Shown piece after piece: positions 17,179-26,835 of a DNA stretch of 27,089 nucleotides. The notes beneath the pieces were generated by a model. The model saw nothing but the letters and a program-made list of their open reading frames with translations, searched no databases and had not been told where the DNA came from. The stretch lies in assembly GCA_001970955.1 (NCBI GenBank), contig MPUH01000985.1:1-27089 (forward strand). Reading direction: 5' to 3'. Origin of the DNA: Stentor coeruleus. Its lineage: Eukaryota; Ciliophora; Heterotrichea; Heterotrichida; Stentoridae. A program made the position numbers and the translations under genes. Within the stretch, counting starts at the first letter, position 1. Each line of letters starts with the position of its first letter.

Positions 17179-20100
17179 ATGAGTGTTAAGGTAGCAGTGA
17201 GAGTACGGCCATACAATGCACGTGAGAATGATATGGGTGCTGAACTTTGCATTAAAATGGTAAAAACCAATTAGGTTGACAAAACAACGACTATATTTGA
17301 CACTAAATCTGGAGCTACACGTGACTTTACATTTGATTATTCTTTCTGGTCACATGACGGCTTTGAAGAAATAGATGGATATTTCACTCCAATCGATGAT
17401 AAATACGCAGATCAAAGAAAAGTTTATATGGCTTTAGGTGAAGAAGTATTAAACAATGCTTGGGAAGGATATAATTGTTGTTTGTTTGCATATGGACAAA
17501 CAGGTTCTGGAAAATCTTACTCTATGGTTGGGTATGGTAATAATAAAGGAATTATTCCAATTAGTTTCAAAGAAATTTTCCAAAGAACTGACAGTAGACA
17601 AAGTGAAACTTTGAGCTTTGAAGTTCTTGTAAGTATGCTTGAAATTTATAATGAAAAAACCCAAGATTTACTAGTTCCTGTTAATCAAAGAATTGCAGGT
17701 GGGCTTAAGATTCGTGAGAGTAAAGAACATGGGGTATTTGTTGAAGATCTTAGTAAAGTCCAAGCATCAAGTTATGAAGAAATTGAAAAACTTATGGAAT
17801 TAGGAAATACGCATAGGTCTATAGGCGCTACTAATATGAATGCTACCAGTAGTAGAGCACACACGATTTTTACAATAGAATTCAAACAAATCACAAAAGA
17901 AGGGAATAAGAAAATGGAAAAAGTTAGTGTTATCAACTTAGTCGACCTTGCTGGAAGTGAAAAAGCTGGGCAAACTGGGGCAACTGGAGATAGGCTTAAA
18001 GAAGGTTGTGCTATTAACAAGTCTTTAGTTGTTTTAGGTTCTGTAATAGAGGCTCTTGCTGAAAAATCTATGGGGAAGAAGGGTAATATTGTAGTTCCAT
18101 ATAGAGATTCAGCGCTTACAAGAATTTTATCCTCAGCTTTAGGTGGTAACTCAAAAACTATTATGATTTGTGCTTTAAGTCCTGCAACAGTTAATTATGA
18201 AGAGACTTTAAGTACTCTTAGATATGCAGATCGTGCTAAAAAAATCAAAAATCATGCAGTTGTAAATGAGACTGTTGAAGCTAAACTTACAAGAGAAAAC
18301 ACTGAACTAAAAAACTTACTTGAAGAACTTGGAGGTAAAGATAAAATTATGGAATTAACTGAACAAGTAAGAGAATTGGGTGGGACTGAAAAACTTAAAG
18401 AATTAAAAGAACAAATACTTGCATTAGAAAAGTTTAAACAAGAGGGAATTGATTTTAATACTTATCAAAAAAAACAAGTGGTTGTTGAAAATGAATTAAT
18501 GGTTGATATTTCTGGACCTCATTTGAAGAATATCCTTGAAGACCAGCAGTTAACAGGTAGAGTTTGTTATAATTTTGATAAAGTACCTTTAACTGCTGGG
18601 AGAAAAAATGCAAATCCTCCTTGTAATTTGATTTTTGCAAGCTCAAGTGTTTCAACTCGGCACTGTATTTTCGATAAAAACGCAGAAGGGAAAATAACCC
18701 TAGCCTCTTTTGATGAGAAATCATCAATGAACTTATTTGTAAACGGGAAAAGATTTGATGGAACAATAGAACTAAAACATATGGACAGGATTCTTATAGG
18801 AACAAGTACAATGTTTTTATTCAAAATCCCAGGAGAAACATCAGAACTCAAAGAAAACGAAATTGACTATGAATTCGTCCAAGATGAAAAACAAAAATAC
18901 GATGAAGATGAATTTGAAAAAACTATGCATAAGCCTCTAACAAGAAGTACTCGATCTTCATCTCAAGTTGAGGTACCTTTATCAGCTCATCATCATATTG
19001 AAGATACAACAATTATTTCTAAACCTGTAGAAGTTTTAGAATCTCCATCTCAACCAGAATCTATATTAATCCCAATAGTACAAGAGCCAATACCACCACC
19101 GGTAGAACAACATTATGAAGAGCCACTTTCTAAGAAAAAAATCCTTCATAATAAACTAGCCAAATTATTTCCTTTGATTAATGAAGCTAATATGCTTGCA
19201 ACAGATCTTAATCNAATAAACTAGCCAAATTATTTCCTTTGATTAATGAAGCTAATATGCTTGCAACAGATCTTAATCGACATGTAAAATTTTCAGCGAA
19301 AATCATCAACATACTTCCTGATGATGTGAAAGAAGAAGAGGATTTAGAACCTGAAAGGTGGGAAAAAGAGCTGAAAGTCGAAGTTACAAGTCAAGATTAT
19401 GGTCTTATTTGGTATTGGGATATTGATAAATTTGAAGATAGGCTTTATATGTTAAGAGAACTTATTGATGAAGAAAATGCACCATCACCTGATGAAGATC
19501 CTTTATGGGATCCTCCTGAAGAAAATCTAATAGGTAAAGGGTATTATTCTTTAAAGCCTTTAGGTTTGCTTTTTGATAATCCTTTCGATATACTTATAAT
19601 TTCAGCATGGGGAGGAGATTCTGGGTATTTAAGAATGAATATTGTCCCTATAGATGAAGATGGTCAATTAATTGATGAAGGCCCAGATACACATGATGAA
19701 CTTGTAAACCAGCTTATAAATTTCCGAGTTGAAATCTATGAAGCAAGGAATTTACCACAGACTCATTCAAATAATGTTTATTGCGAATTTCATTTCCCTG
19801 GACTAGGAATTAGAAGGACTTCAATTTTCCCTGGTTTTTCAGAACAACCTGTGTTTAATTGGAAAGAACAATTTACTAATGTACTTGTTGATGAATCACT
19901 TTCAAGATATATGCAAACAAATAAACTTGCTGTATGTTTATATGGTACTGGGATGGCTATGAAAGTTGAAACACCTAGAAGAACATTAACAAGACCTAAA
20001 AATAAAACTAATGAACCTAAAGCTCCTTGTGCAGAGACTATTATGGAAGAAAATGCTAAAAAACGTAAAGCGGGAAATGAGATTGAGATTAAAGGGAAAA

Positions 20101-20276
20101 ATAAAAATGATGTTAGAGGTGATGGAGATAAGGGTAGATCTGGTAATAGTACTCAAGGTAAGAGGAAAAATGGTTTGGATTTGGATAAAACAGCGATGAC
20201 TAAGAAAAGTCCAAGTGATACTTCGAAATCAGATGCAAATAAAGGGGATGAGAAAAGAGATTGCATAGTATTTTAG
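17179..20276 (+). CDS. Kinesin-3 (KIF1/Unc104-like) with FHA domain and C-terminal CaaX box
   Basis: Starts at ATG 17179 (MSVKVAVRVRPYNAREND); a 15-nt intron at 17260-17274 restores the frame into the motor. Allowing for the assembly duplication at 19214, the protein is 1005 residues. Motor: GQTGSGKS at 101-108, NATSSRAH at 216-223, DLAGSE at 251-256, VPYRDSALTRIL. A neck coil follows. The FHA domain at about 455-545 (GR, STRH and NG motifs) defines kinesin-3. The region after the join (LWDPPEE, LPQTHSNNVYCEFHF) matches the KIF1B-type stalk region. There is no PH domain; a basic Lys/Ser-rich tail ends in CIVF, a prenylation motif, suggesting a lipid anchor replaces PH-mediated cargo binding. 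All motor motifs are intact, so plus-end vesicle or intraflagellar-type transport is likely. Confidence 0.9.
17260..17274 (+). other. 15-nt intron of the kinesin-3 gene
   Basis: GTAAAAACCAATTAG, ending in an in-frame TAG. Removing it links the first motor strand (KVAVRVRP) to the rest of the motor domain, as the family requires. Confidence 0.9.
19150..19278. repeat. Direct repeat flanking a single N inside the kinesin-3 gene
   Basis: 19150-19213 and 19215-19278 are identical 64-bp copies with N at 19214 between them. Dropping one copy plus the N removes 65 nt, which puts the downstream frame exactly in register with the upstream one. The break is therefore an assembly artefact and not a true frameshift. 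Confidence 0.92.
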
Positions 20277-21351
20277 TAATTAAGTTATCAGTGTTTAGAA
20301 TATTGATAATTAGAAATTTATATGATTTGGGTATTTTTATTGGGTTTTCAGTTTCTTTTGTTTATTGATTTAATTTCCTTCAAAGGTTAATATTAAAGTG
20401 ATAATACTGAAGATATGTACTTTATCTCGATATGAGAGTTTTTATTTTTAATAGTCTTATAAGAAAAACATTTTTATAAGATTTTTTAGGATTTCCTTCA
20501 GTAGTTTTAAAAATGTATAGCATTGATGTGGGAATAGTCTTCTCTGATTTATGAAAAATATTAGAAGATGAGATTCAAAACTTTGACAATCTTTTATTAT
20601 TGAATCTATTATTTTAGAGAACTTGTGCTTAGAAAATAAGAGAATTTGAAGGATTTAAGTATTATTTAAATCAGATAATTTATTACATATTTCGTGTTAA
20701 TAATTAAAAACTATATAGTTTTCTGTTTAATCATAGAATTATTTTATGTATACTTTTTAAACAGTATTCTAAGCTGTTAATGTATTTTTCAACTTGTTTA
20801 GTGATAATATCTTCAAAATAAACTTTACTTTCAGATGTATCGTAAATTTTACAAGTATCATATCTATTCATAGACTATATAATTAAATTTATTTATTCTA
20901 AGCTGGGGGATTATTATTTATCGAATATATTTATATGCAATTTTAACAATGATCATTTCATTAGCACATTCTTTGAAATTATTATTTGTTTATTAAATAG
21001 ATATTGATTAAATTAATTCCTCTTATATCCAAAAGAATTTTCATCCTTGAGGTATTTTTAGCTATAAAACTAAAATGTATAAAAAATATGATTTACCATT
21101 TCTATTTGAAGAAAATACTTTTCAAAAGTAAAAACTTGTTACGATGAAAAAGTATCTAAATAATATGATTTTTAATCAAAAGTAGCTTTTTTTGATAAAA
21201 TTATATTCTATATGAAAGAAAATTTTAATTGATCTGCATTTGTTTTTTTAATAATCCAACAACAATTTGTTAAAACTATCATATAAAATACTAAAGTCTC
21301 TCTTTAATAATTTTAATGTTTAATCTAATAATCTTAGGAATTAAATTAGAA
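20277..21351. other. Gene-poor stretch downstream of kinesin-3
   Basis: About 1.07 kb lying between the end of the kinesin-3 gene and the end of a small minus-strand gene. Apart from a 46-codon ORF at 20731-20871 and short open stretches on both strands at 20430-20575, I see no gene, repeat or RNA. Given the other relics in the window, decayed coding sequence is possible but I cannot name any. Confidence 0.5.
20731..20871 (-). CDS. Possible 46-residue hypothetical protein
   Basis: ATG at 20871, TGA at 20733-20731. The peptide starts MNRYDTCKIYDTSESKVYF and is charged and helix-prone, with mixed amino acids that look more coded than random for such AT-rich DNA. A stop (TAG) lies two codons upstream, so it does not extend. 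No family is recognisable and it could be a chance ORF or a relic. Confidence 0.25.
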   Translation of the reverse strand: MNRYDTCKIYDTSESKVYFEDIITKQVEKYINSLEYCLKSIHKIIL

Positions 21352-21675
21352 TTAAGGTTTAGCAAAATCAAAAGGAGATTTTCTAAAAATAAGTTTTGGT
21401 AATATTCGTTTTTTCTTATCATATATATCAAAACGAGATCTTGGGGTTAAATATTTAGGAGGTGATGGTGAGTTGATATAGTCTAATAATAGTTTTGAAG
21501 GTTTGGGTGCAGGCGAATACACAGGAGTTAGACAATAAGGTCTTATATTAAAATCAATATTTAATCTGGTCGAGTATTTTTTTAACTGTTGATGAGAGTT
21601 GATACGGCTTTTAATTTTTGCAAAATCTAACCTCAAAGTAGAGGCTCTTGTAAGTTTGGGCATTTTTTTATCCAT
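21352..21675 (-). CDS. Small basic hypothetical protein
   Basis: 107 residues, strongly basic (many Lys and Arg), with a Pro/Ser/Tyr-rich centre (YCLTPVYSPAPKPSK and YINSPSPPKYLTPRSR). There are no hydrophobic segments, no signal peptide and no domain I recognise. Low complexity and SP/TP sites suggest a disordered, possibly phosphorylated protein that binds microtubules or nucleic acid, but this is a guess. It is a single exon with gene-free DNA on both sides. Its length and non-random composition support a real gene. Confidence 0.5.
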   Translation of the reverse strand: MDKKMPKLTRASTLRLDFAKIKSRINSHQQLKKYSTRLNIDFNIRPYCLTPVYSPAPKPSKLLLDYINSPSPPKYLTPRSRFDIYDKKKRILPKLIFRKSPFDFAKP

Positions 21676-22235
21676 TTATATTCTTTACAACTTTAAAAAG
21701 CTAGTTTTTAAATTACACAATTCGGTTTGTGGCAAAATATTTTAGATAATCTATTTGGTTATTGTTCACTATAAAACTTCCTATGACTTAGCCTTTTAAT
21801 ATGCTATTTTAAGTATCTTTTAATAATTTTTTTTACTTATACATAATTTCATATATTTAACTAAACCAATAGCATAATCTCTAATTTAACTTTAAATATC
21901 CTAAAATCATTTACATATTTCATTTTCTCTTAATCTATAAAAAATATATTACCTAAGCCTACTCTTTTTGTGAAAAAGGCTATTTTAGCACAGCAATAAA
22001 AAATACTACCCTTCAATCACCAAATAACCTCAGCATCATTTATACAATTACAACACATTAAAACTGAAATTTTCATAAACCATCACACAATACAAAAAAA
22101 TTATCTCCTACCAAAAATCTTCACAATAAAACACCAACATAAATAGCATCCATAATTTCTCATAAAAACTCCAATACTTTATCTTCTTTCACAATCCTTT
22201 ATAGCTTCTATTCAATCATTCACATACTATATAAA
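21676..22235. promoter_or_regulatory. Shared upstream region of divergent small protein and MT-A70 genes
   Basis: 560 bp between two outward-pointing starts. The right half (22021-22200) has only three G in 180 bases on the plus strand, matching the other plus-gene upstream regions. No coding signal is seen. Confidence 0.5.
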
Positions 22236-23123
22236 ATGGCTCGAAGGTCAACAAGGAAAAAATTTCCAAACCCTGAATATTTAATCGGTTATGTAGACGA
22301 CAATGAATCAATGGAATGTATTATGAAAAAATTCAAACAATTAGAAGAATATCAAACAAAAGTAGGTAGAAATGATTTGACAACAGATGATTGTTGTGAA
22401 TTGATCACTAACACAAGCTTTGGGAATATCATGAATGTATTTAGACCAAGATATGATATCGAAAATAACTATTCATCAAGTTCAGAAGAAATAACAGAAG
22501 GACGATATTCAAGGTATATTGACCCTGTTACTCAATCTTATAAAACTGTACAGCCAGCAATAGGAAAAGGAGAAATTTTACATAACAATATTTTTAATCT
22601 GAAATTTAATCATCCTTTTGAAGCTATTCTTATAAACCCACCAATTGGATTACCACTTAGAACTAAAGTCAAGTTGAAATTCCTTAAAAATATTATGCAT
22701 AAAGGATTAGTTTTTCTATGGACTTGTAAAGGGGAAATAAAAGAATGGGCTGAGACTATGGAGAAATTCAAATTACATTATGTTGAAAATTTAGTCTGGG
22801 TACAAGTCGATAAAAAGAAAATCGAAGCTGTTGGGGGCTTGGAAAACCTTCAAGATTTTTCGACTGATTTATTGAAAAAACAACGAGGAAGTCCTTTTGC
22901 TTCTTCACATATGACTTTGCTTATGTTTAGAAAAGCTTCAAGTGCTAAGTTAGAACTTAGGCATCAAAGGACTTGTGATGTTGTATTTGATTTTGATAAA
23001 CCTAAAACTTATGTTTATCATATGATTGAAACATTATTACCTGAAGCTGGGACTAAGCTTGAATTGTGGGCTGATAATGATACTAGAGCTGGGTGGATTC
23101 ATGTGGTTCACTTAGAGGATTAA
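22236..23123 (+). CDS. MT-A70 family protein with degenerate catalytic motif
   Basis: 295 residues. The MT-A70 fold is visible: the strand ILINPPIGLP (131-140) where active enzymes carry DPPW, LVFLWTCKGEIKEW, YVENLVWVQVDKK, RGSPFASSHMTLLMFRK, and the final KTYVYHMIETLLPEAGTKLELWADNDTRAGWIHV, a good match to the family's C-terminal block. NPPI instead of DPPW suggests no methyl transfer on its own. In ciliates, DNA adenine N6-methylation uses a complex of an active MTA1 and the inactive partner MTA9, and METTL14 plays a similar part with METTL3. A structural MTA9- or METTL14-like subunit is therefore the best inference. The N-terminus is basic (MARRSTRKKF). No introns. Confidence 0.8.
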   Translation: MARRSTRKKFPNPEYLIGYVDDNESMECIMKKFKQLEEYQTKVGRNDLTTDDCCELITNTSFGNIMNVFRPRYDIENNYSSSSEEITEGRYSRYIDPVTQSYKTVQPAIGKGEILHNNIFNLKFNHPFEAILINPPIGLPLRTKVKLKFLKNIMHKGLVFLWTCKGEIKEWAETMEKFKLHYVENLVWVQVDKKKIEAVGGLENLQDFSTDLLKKQRGSPFASSHMTLLMFRKASSAKLELRHQRTCDVVFDFDKPKTYVYHMIETLLPEAGTKLELWADNDTRAGWIHVVHLED

Positions 23124-23421
23124 TATGATTCTAATTAAAATAATCAAGTATAAAAATGTTATAAAACTTTAAAATCATCTGAATATTTTTTAGCATTTCA
23201 ATTATTTTTTAGATAAAAAATTCCAATAATAATAGGATAAGTTGTTATGTTCAACTATCGTTAAAAAATACAATAAAAAAATTTACCAATTTCGATTTAT
23301 CCAAAAAAAAATACAAAAACTACTTTTAATCCTCAAACAAATTTTTCACAACCAACTTAACTCAAATCTTCCTCATAATTTCTAGAATATTCTTATCTAC
23401 CTCAAAGAAAATTTAAATAAT
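23124..23421. other. Intergenic space between convergent MT-A70 and LITAF genes
   Basis: 298 bp, A/T-rich; 23281-23400 is also poor in G on the plus strand although it is not upstream of a plus-strand gene. Nothing else is seen. Confidence 0.5.
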
Positions 23422-24018
23422 CTACGCATTTAGCTTACGCCTACATCTTGAGCATACCATCTGAGAGTTTTTGCAATTGTTCGTCATATACGGTAATAAA
23501 AAGCACCCAGCAACTCCTCCAACCAGAAAAATTCCAACAGCAGACCAAAAAGTTTTTGAAGAATTAACATATTGGACTTCAGTTCTTCTTTCTCCTTGAC
23601 AATAAGCACACCATATCAAAGTTGGTGTATCATTAGATATTTCTAATTCATAAGGTTCTATAGCTTCAGTAAATTTAACTTCTTCATCAATATATCCAGA
23701 TTTACTTTGCTGGGTACTTATACGTAAACTTTCTGATTTTTGTCTAAGATGCTGAAGTTTTTTTGTAAGACGGTTATGCAAAAGAGTTTCTTTGACTTTT
23801 TCGTAAAAAGTTTCTTTTGGAAACGGCAGAGTTGATGAGGCTGTGAATGGAGAACATGGAGATCTTAGATGAGAAGTCTCTTCTGTAGGGAAATCAGTGT
23901 CATTACGACGTTTGGAAAGTGGACTTTCTGATAATTCTAGAGATGGCATTGGTGAGTCTCTTGTTGTATTGACAATGTTGATGTTACCGACGAATCTGTT
24001 TGGGCTTTTGGGTTCCAT
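23422..24018 (-). CDS. LITAF-domain protein with long disordered N-terminus
   Basis: 198 residues. The C-terminal LITAF domain (about 133-195) has the first zinc knuckle CAYC (137-140), a membrane-inserting hydrophobic segment (FWSAVGIFLVGGVAGCFLLPY, about 157-177) and the second knuckle CSRC (189-192). LITAF proteins bind zinc and dip into the cytosolic face of late endosomal and lysosomal membranes as monotopic proteins. The usual His of the HxCxxC motif is Met here, while the four zinc cysteines remain. The first 130 residues are Ser/Pro-rich with several SP sites and a short basic helix (70-100), probably disordered. In the sense direction the upstream DNA is almost free of G (four C on the plus strand in 24061-24300). 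Confidence 0.88.
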   Translation of the reverse strand: MEPKSPNRFVGNINIVNTTRDSPMPSLELSESPLSKRRNDTDFPTEETSHLRSPCSPFTASSTLPFPKETFYEKVKETLLHNRLTKKLQHLRQKSESLRISTQQSKSGYIDEEVKFTEAIEPYELEISNDTPTLIWCAYCQGERRTEVQYVNSSKTFWSAVGIFLVGGVAGCFLLPYMTNNCKNSQMVCSRCRRKLNA

Positions 24019-24630
24019 AATTTATCGTTATTTAAAAAGAAAAATGAAAAGTAGATAGGAGATGATATTTTAAATAGGATTTTATTTTGGTGAATAGGCA
24101 AGTGATTTGAGTTTTTTTTGGGGGTTTTAATTAATTATTATTATATGTGATATGGCTTAAAGGAGTAATTTAAAGAAAGTTTTAGTTTGAGTTTTAAAAA
24201 TTGATGCTTGTAGTTTGTGAATTATTATTTATTAGTCTGGATTATGTAATAGAAAGAATAGTGGTTTAATTTTTTGTAGTTTAGAAATGATTTAATTTTA
24301 TGATAATTAAGTATTGGTTATTATCTTTAAACCATAATGGATTTAAGTTTAAACACCATAAATACTAATAAATACTCAAGTAGCAGCTAAGCTTGTTAAG
24401 TAAATGATGATTTTTAGATACCATGCAGTATTAGGAAGAGAAACAGGATTATTGATGAATTCAACTCTCAGATTTTTACCACAAAAAAATTGAAAGTAAT
24501 ACAGCGTTAAGGTATATCCAGAAATAAAAATATCTGAAAAATCACTGAGAAAACAAATAAAAACCCTAATTTTTTACTAGCATAAAAAGGAATAAAAAAT
24601 TACAATGCTTCAATATGATGTTAAATATAA
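24019..24630. promoter_or_regulatory. Shared upstream region of divergent LITAF and kinesin-8 genes
   Basis: 612 bp between outward-pointing starts. The left half (24061-24300) has four C in 240 bases, as expected upstream of a minus-strand gene. The right half holds a membrane-protein-like open frame on the minus strand, listed separately. Short out-of-frame ATGs lie just before the kinesin-8 start (24605-24620). Confidence 0.5.
24376..24573 (-). pseudogene. Possible fragment of a membrane protein
   Basis: A 65-codon open frame on the minus strand with no ATG. It reads as hydrophobic segments separated by a polar loop (GYTLTLYYFQFFCGKNLRVE, then NPVSLPNTAWYLKII) and ends in TGA; eight more hydrophobic codons follow the stop. 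This looks like transmembrane coding sequence but no family is recognisable. It may be a relic like the others in the window. Confidence 0.25.
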
Positions 24631-26835
24631 ATGCTAAATAAAAAATCAGCTGAAAAAAGAGAATCAGAACAAGAAGATGGTGAAATTTATACATCTATGC
24701 AACAAGGAACACCTAATATATTAGTATCTGTCAGAGTAAGGCCATTAACTAAAAAAGAACAAGAAATTGATGCTAGAAGTTTAGTGCATGTTCTCGATAA
24801 CAATTTGGTGGTCTTGCTTGATCCAACAGGAGATATAAACCTTCCCGAGGATTCCTTCCGATCAAACCGTTCTAGAGAAAAAAGATATGCATTCGACTTA
24901 TCATTCGACAAATCAGCAACTCAAGAATCTATTTTCGAAAAAACTACAAAATTCTTAATAGAAGGTGCAGCAAACGGATACAACGCAACAGTTTTTGCTT
25001 ATGGGGCAACTGGAGCAGGAAAAACTCATACAATGATAGGCGAATCAGAAAAGCCAGGTCTTATGCTTTTAACTTTTGAAGAAATTTTTTCATGTATAGA
25101 AAAACTTTCTTTAGATCGCCAATACAAAATACGTTTAAGTTATTTAGAAATCTATAATGAAGAAGTTAGAGATTTACTTACATCAAGTAATGAGAATTTG
25201 GATATTCGCGAAGATTCAATTAAAGGTGTTACAGTTGCTGGGCTAAGTGAACTTATGGTCACATCTGCTAAAGAAGTTTCAAATCATATAAGAAATGGGA
25301 ATAAACGAAGAACATGCGAACCAACTATGGCTAATGAAACTTCAAGTCGTTCTCATGCAGTACTTCAAATAACAATTGAATATAAAGACAAAGCTTCAGG
25401 AATCGATGCTGATATTATTAGTGGGAAATTAAGTCTTATAGATTTAGCAGGTTCTGAAAGAGCCTCTACTACAAAAAACAGAGGAATCAGATTGTTAGAA
25501 GGAGCGAATATTAATAGATCTTTATTAGCTTTAGGCAATTGTATAAACGCTTTACATGAAAACTCTGATAAAGGTACAAAAATATTCATTCCTTATAGAG
25601 ATTCAAAACTAACCAGGTTACTTAAAGATTCATTAGGAGGAAACTGTCGTACAGTCATGATAGCTTGTGTATCTCCAAGTTATATGGCTTTTGAAGATAC
25701 TCATAACACACTTACATATGCGAACAGAGCTAAAAACATTAAAACTAATGTTCAAAGAAATGTTGTTAATGTTCAATATCATATTTCCAAGTATACTTCA
25801 ATAATTAGTCAACTTAGACAAGAAGTGACTGAACTTAGGTCACAATTACATTCAAAACGTAATATTCCATCAATAAATATAGAAAAGTATTTAATTGTCT
25901 TAAATACGCATTTTCAAGAAGAAGCTAAATCACGTAAGATTATTCATCAAGTAGAGCAAAGCATAAGTCAATTAGGTTTTGTATCTTTTTCAAGACAAGT
26001 TGAGTTAAAAAGTTTACCTGAAAACTCAGATGCTTATAAAAACAAAATTAATGAAGTCGAAACTTTGAAAAAATCTATTGAAACACAAGAACATCAACTT
26101 GATATTGAAAGAAATAAATCTTTGGAGCTTGAAAAAAAAAGACAAGGAATTGAAAGTAGTTGGGTCAAACTTGGTTTAGGAGAACCTTATTTATCTCAAT
26201 TACAATTAGAAATGAAAAAACTTATATTGTCAATTACTTCTTTAGATTATGAATGTAAAGAAAGTCAGAAACAAGTTGTTATAGATCAGAAAGACCAATA
26301 TATAAAATTATTAGAAGATCAATTAAAAATCCGTGATATGATAATAGAAGGTAATGAAGAGCTTATTAAACAATCTCCTGAAATAGTATCTGCTGCTTAT
26401 CATAATCTTAAAAGTCTTAAAGAAATTACATATCAATCAATGATAATCACTACAAAAAATAAAACTAGGAATTCATATCATATAAACCCAATTGAAAAAA
26501 TAAACTTTTCAAGTTCTTTACCTCCTATATCCCATTCAAGAATCCCTAGACCTAAAGCTATATCCCCATCAGTTCTAATAAAATCAAAAAATAACGAATT
26601 ATCTAATCTTCCAAGTATTTCCAAGTACGATTCGAATAAAGAAAAGCCTAGAAAAGGTACAAGAAGATTTGGGCATAGGATTAGATCTTATTCAACAGGT
26701 TCAAGTGAAAGTGATGAAAGTTTATCAAGTACTTATGTCAAAAGTGAAAAAAAAACTCAAATAAGATATGCATTAAAACCAGATAGAAGTATTGCTAGTA
26801 CAAAATATAAACGTGGAAGTATGCTTAAAGGGTAA
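24631..26835 (+). CDS. Kinesin-8 (KIF18/KIF19/Kip3-like)
   Basis: 734 residues, single exon. The motor spans about 28-375 with all nucleotide-binding motifs intact: GATGAGKT (125-132), NETSSRSH (236-242 region), DLAGSE (271-276), IPYRDSKLTRLLKDSLGGNC and TLTYANRAKNIK. YGATGAGKTHTM in place of the common YGQTGxGKT, plus a long loop 2 region before RYAFD, point to kinesin-8. Members are plus-end-directed motors that also depolymerise microtubules; KIF19 controls cilium length, which would suit a ciliate, but that role is inferred. Coiled-coil segments follow (about 385-410, 470-560), then a Ser-rich basic tail (620-734) of the type that binds microtubules. The last 63 coding bases are repeated downstream. 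Confidence 0.92.
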   Translation: MLNKKSAEKRESEQEDGEIYTSMQQGTPNILVSVRVRPLTKKEQEIDARSLVHVLDNNLVVLLDPTGDINLPEDSFRSNRSREKRYAFDLSFDKSATQESIFEKTTKFLIEGAANGYNATVFAYGATGAGKTHTMIGESEKPGLMLLTFEEIFSCIEKLSLDRQYKIRLSYLEIYNEEVRDLLTSSNENLDIREDSIKGVTVAGLSELMVTSAKEVSNHIRNGNKRRTCEPTMANETSSRSHAVLQITIEYKDKASGIDADIISGKLSLIDLAGSERASTTKNRGIRLLEGANINRSLLALGNCINALHENSDKGTKIFIPYRDSKLTRLLKDSLGGNCRTVMIACVSPSYMAFEDTHNTLTYANRAKNIKTNVQRNVVNVQYHISKYTSIISQLRQEVTELRSQLHSKRNIPSINIEKYLIVLNTHFQEEAKSRKIIHQVEQSISQLGFVSFSRQVELKSLPENSDAYKNKINEVETLKKSIETQEHQLDIERNKSLELEKKRQGIESSWVKLGLGEPYLSQLQLEMKKLILSITSLDYECKESQKQVVIDQKDQYIKLLEDQLKIRDMIIEGNEELIKQSPEIVSAAYHNLKSLKEITYQSMIITTKNKTRNSYHINPIEKINFSSSLPPISHSRIPRPKAISPSVLIKSKNNELSNLPSISKYDSNKEKPRKGTRRFGHRIRSYSTGSSESDESLSSTYVKSEKKTQIRYALKPDRSIASTKYKRGSMLKG

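Noticed and set aside
18455-18851. Minus-strand open frames under the kinesin-3 FHA region
   Set aside because: They are shadows of a well-supported plus-strand domain and show no family features.
17428-19224. Kinesin starting at ATG 17428
   Set aside because: That would omit the first motor strand (VAVRVRPYN), which is present upstream and joined by a 15-nt intron.
25650-25664. 15-nt GT...TAG segment (GTACAGTCATGATAG) inside kinesin-8
   Set aside because: It encodes TVMIA of the conserved kinesin strand, lacks GTAA, and carries no in-frame stop.
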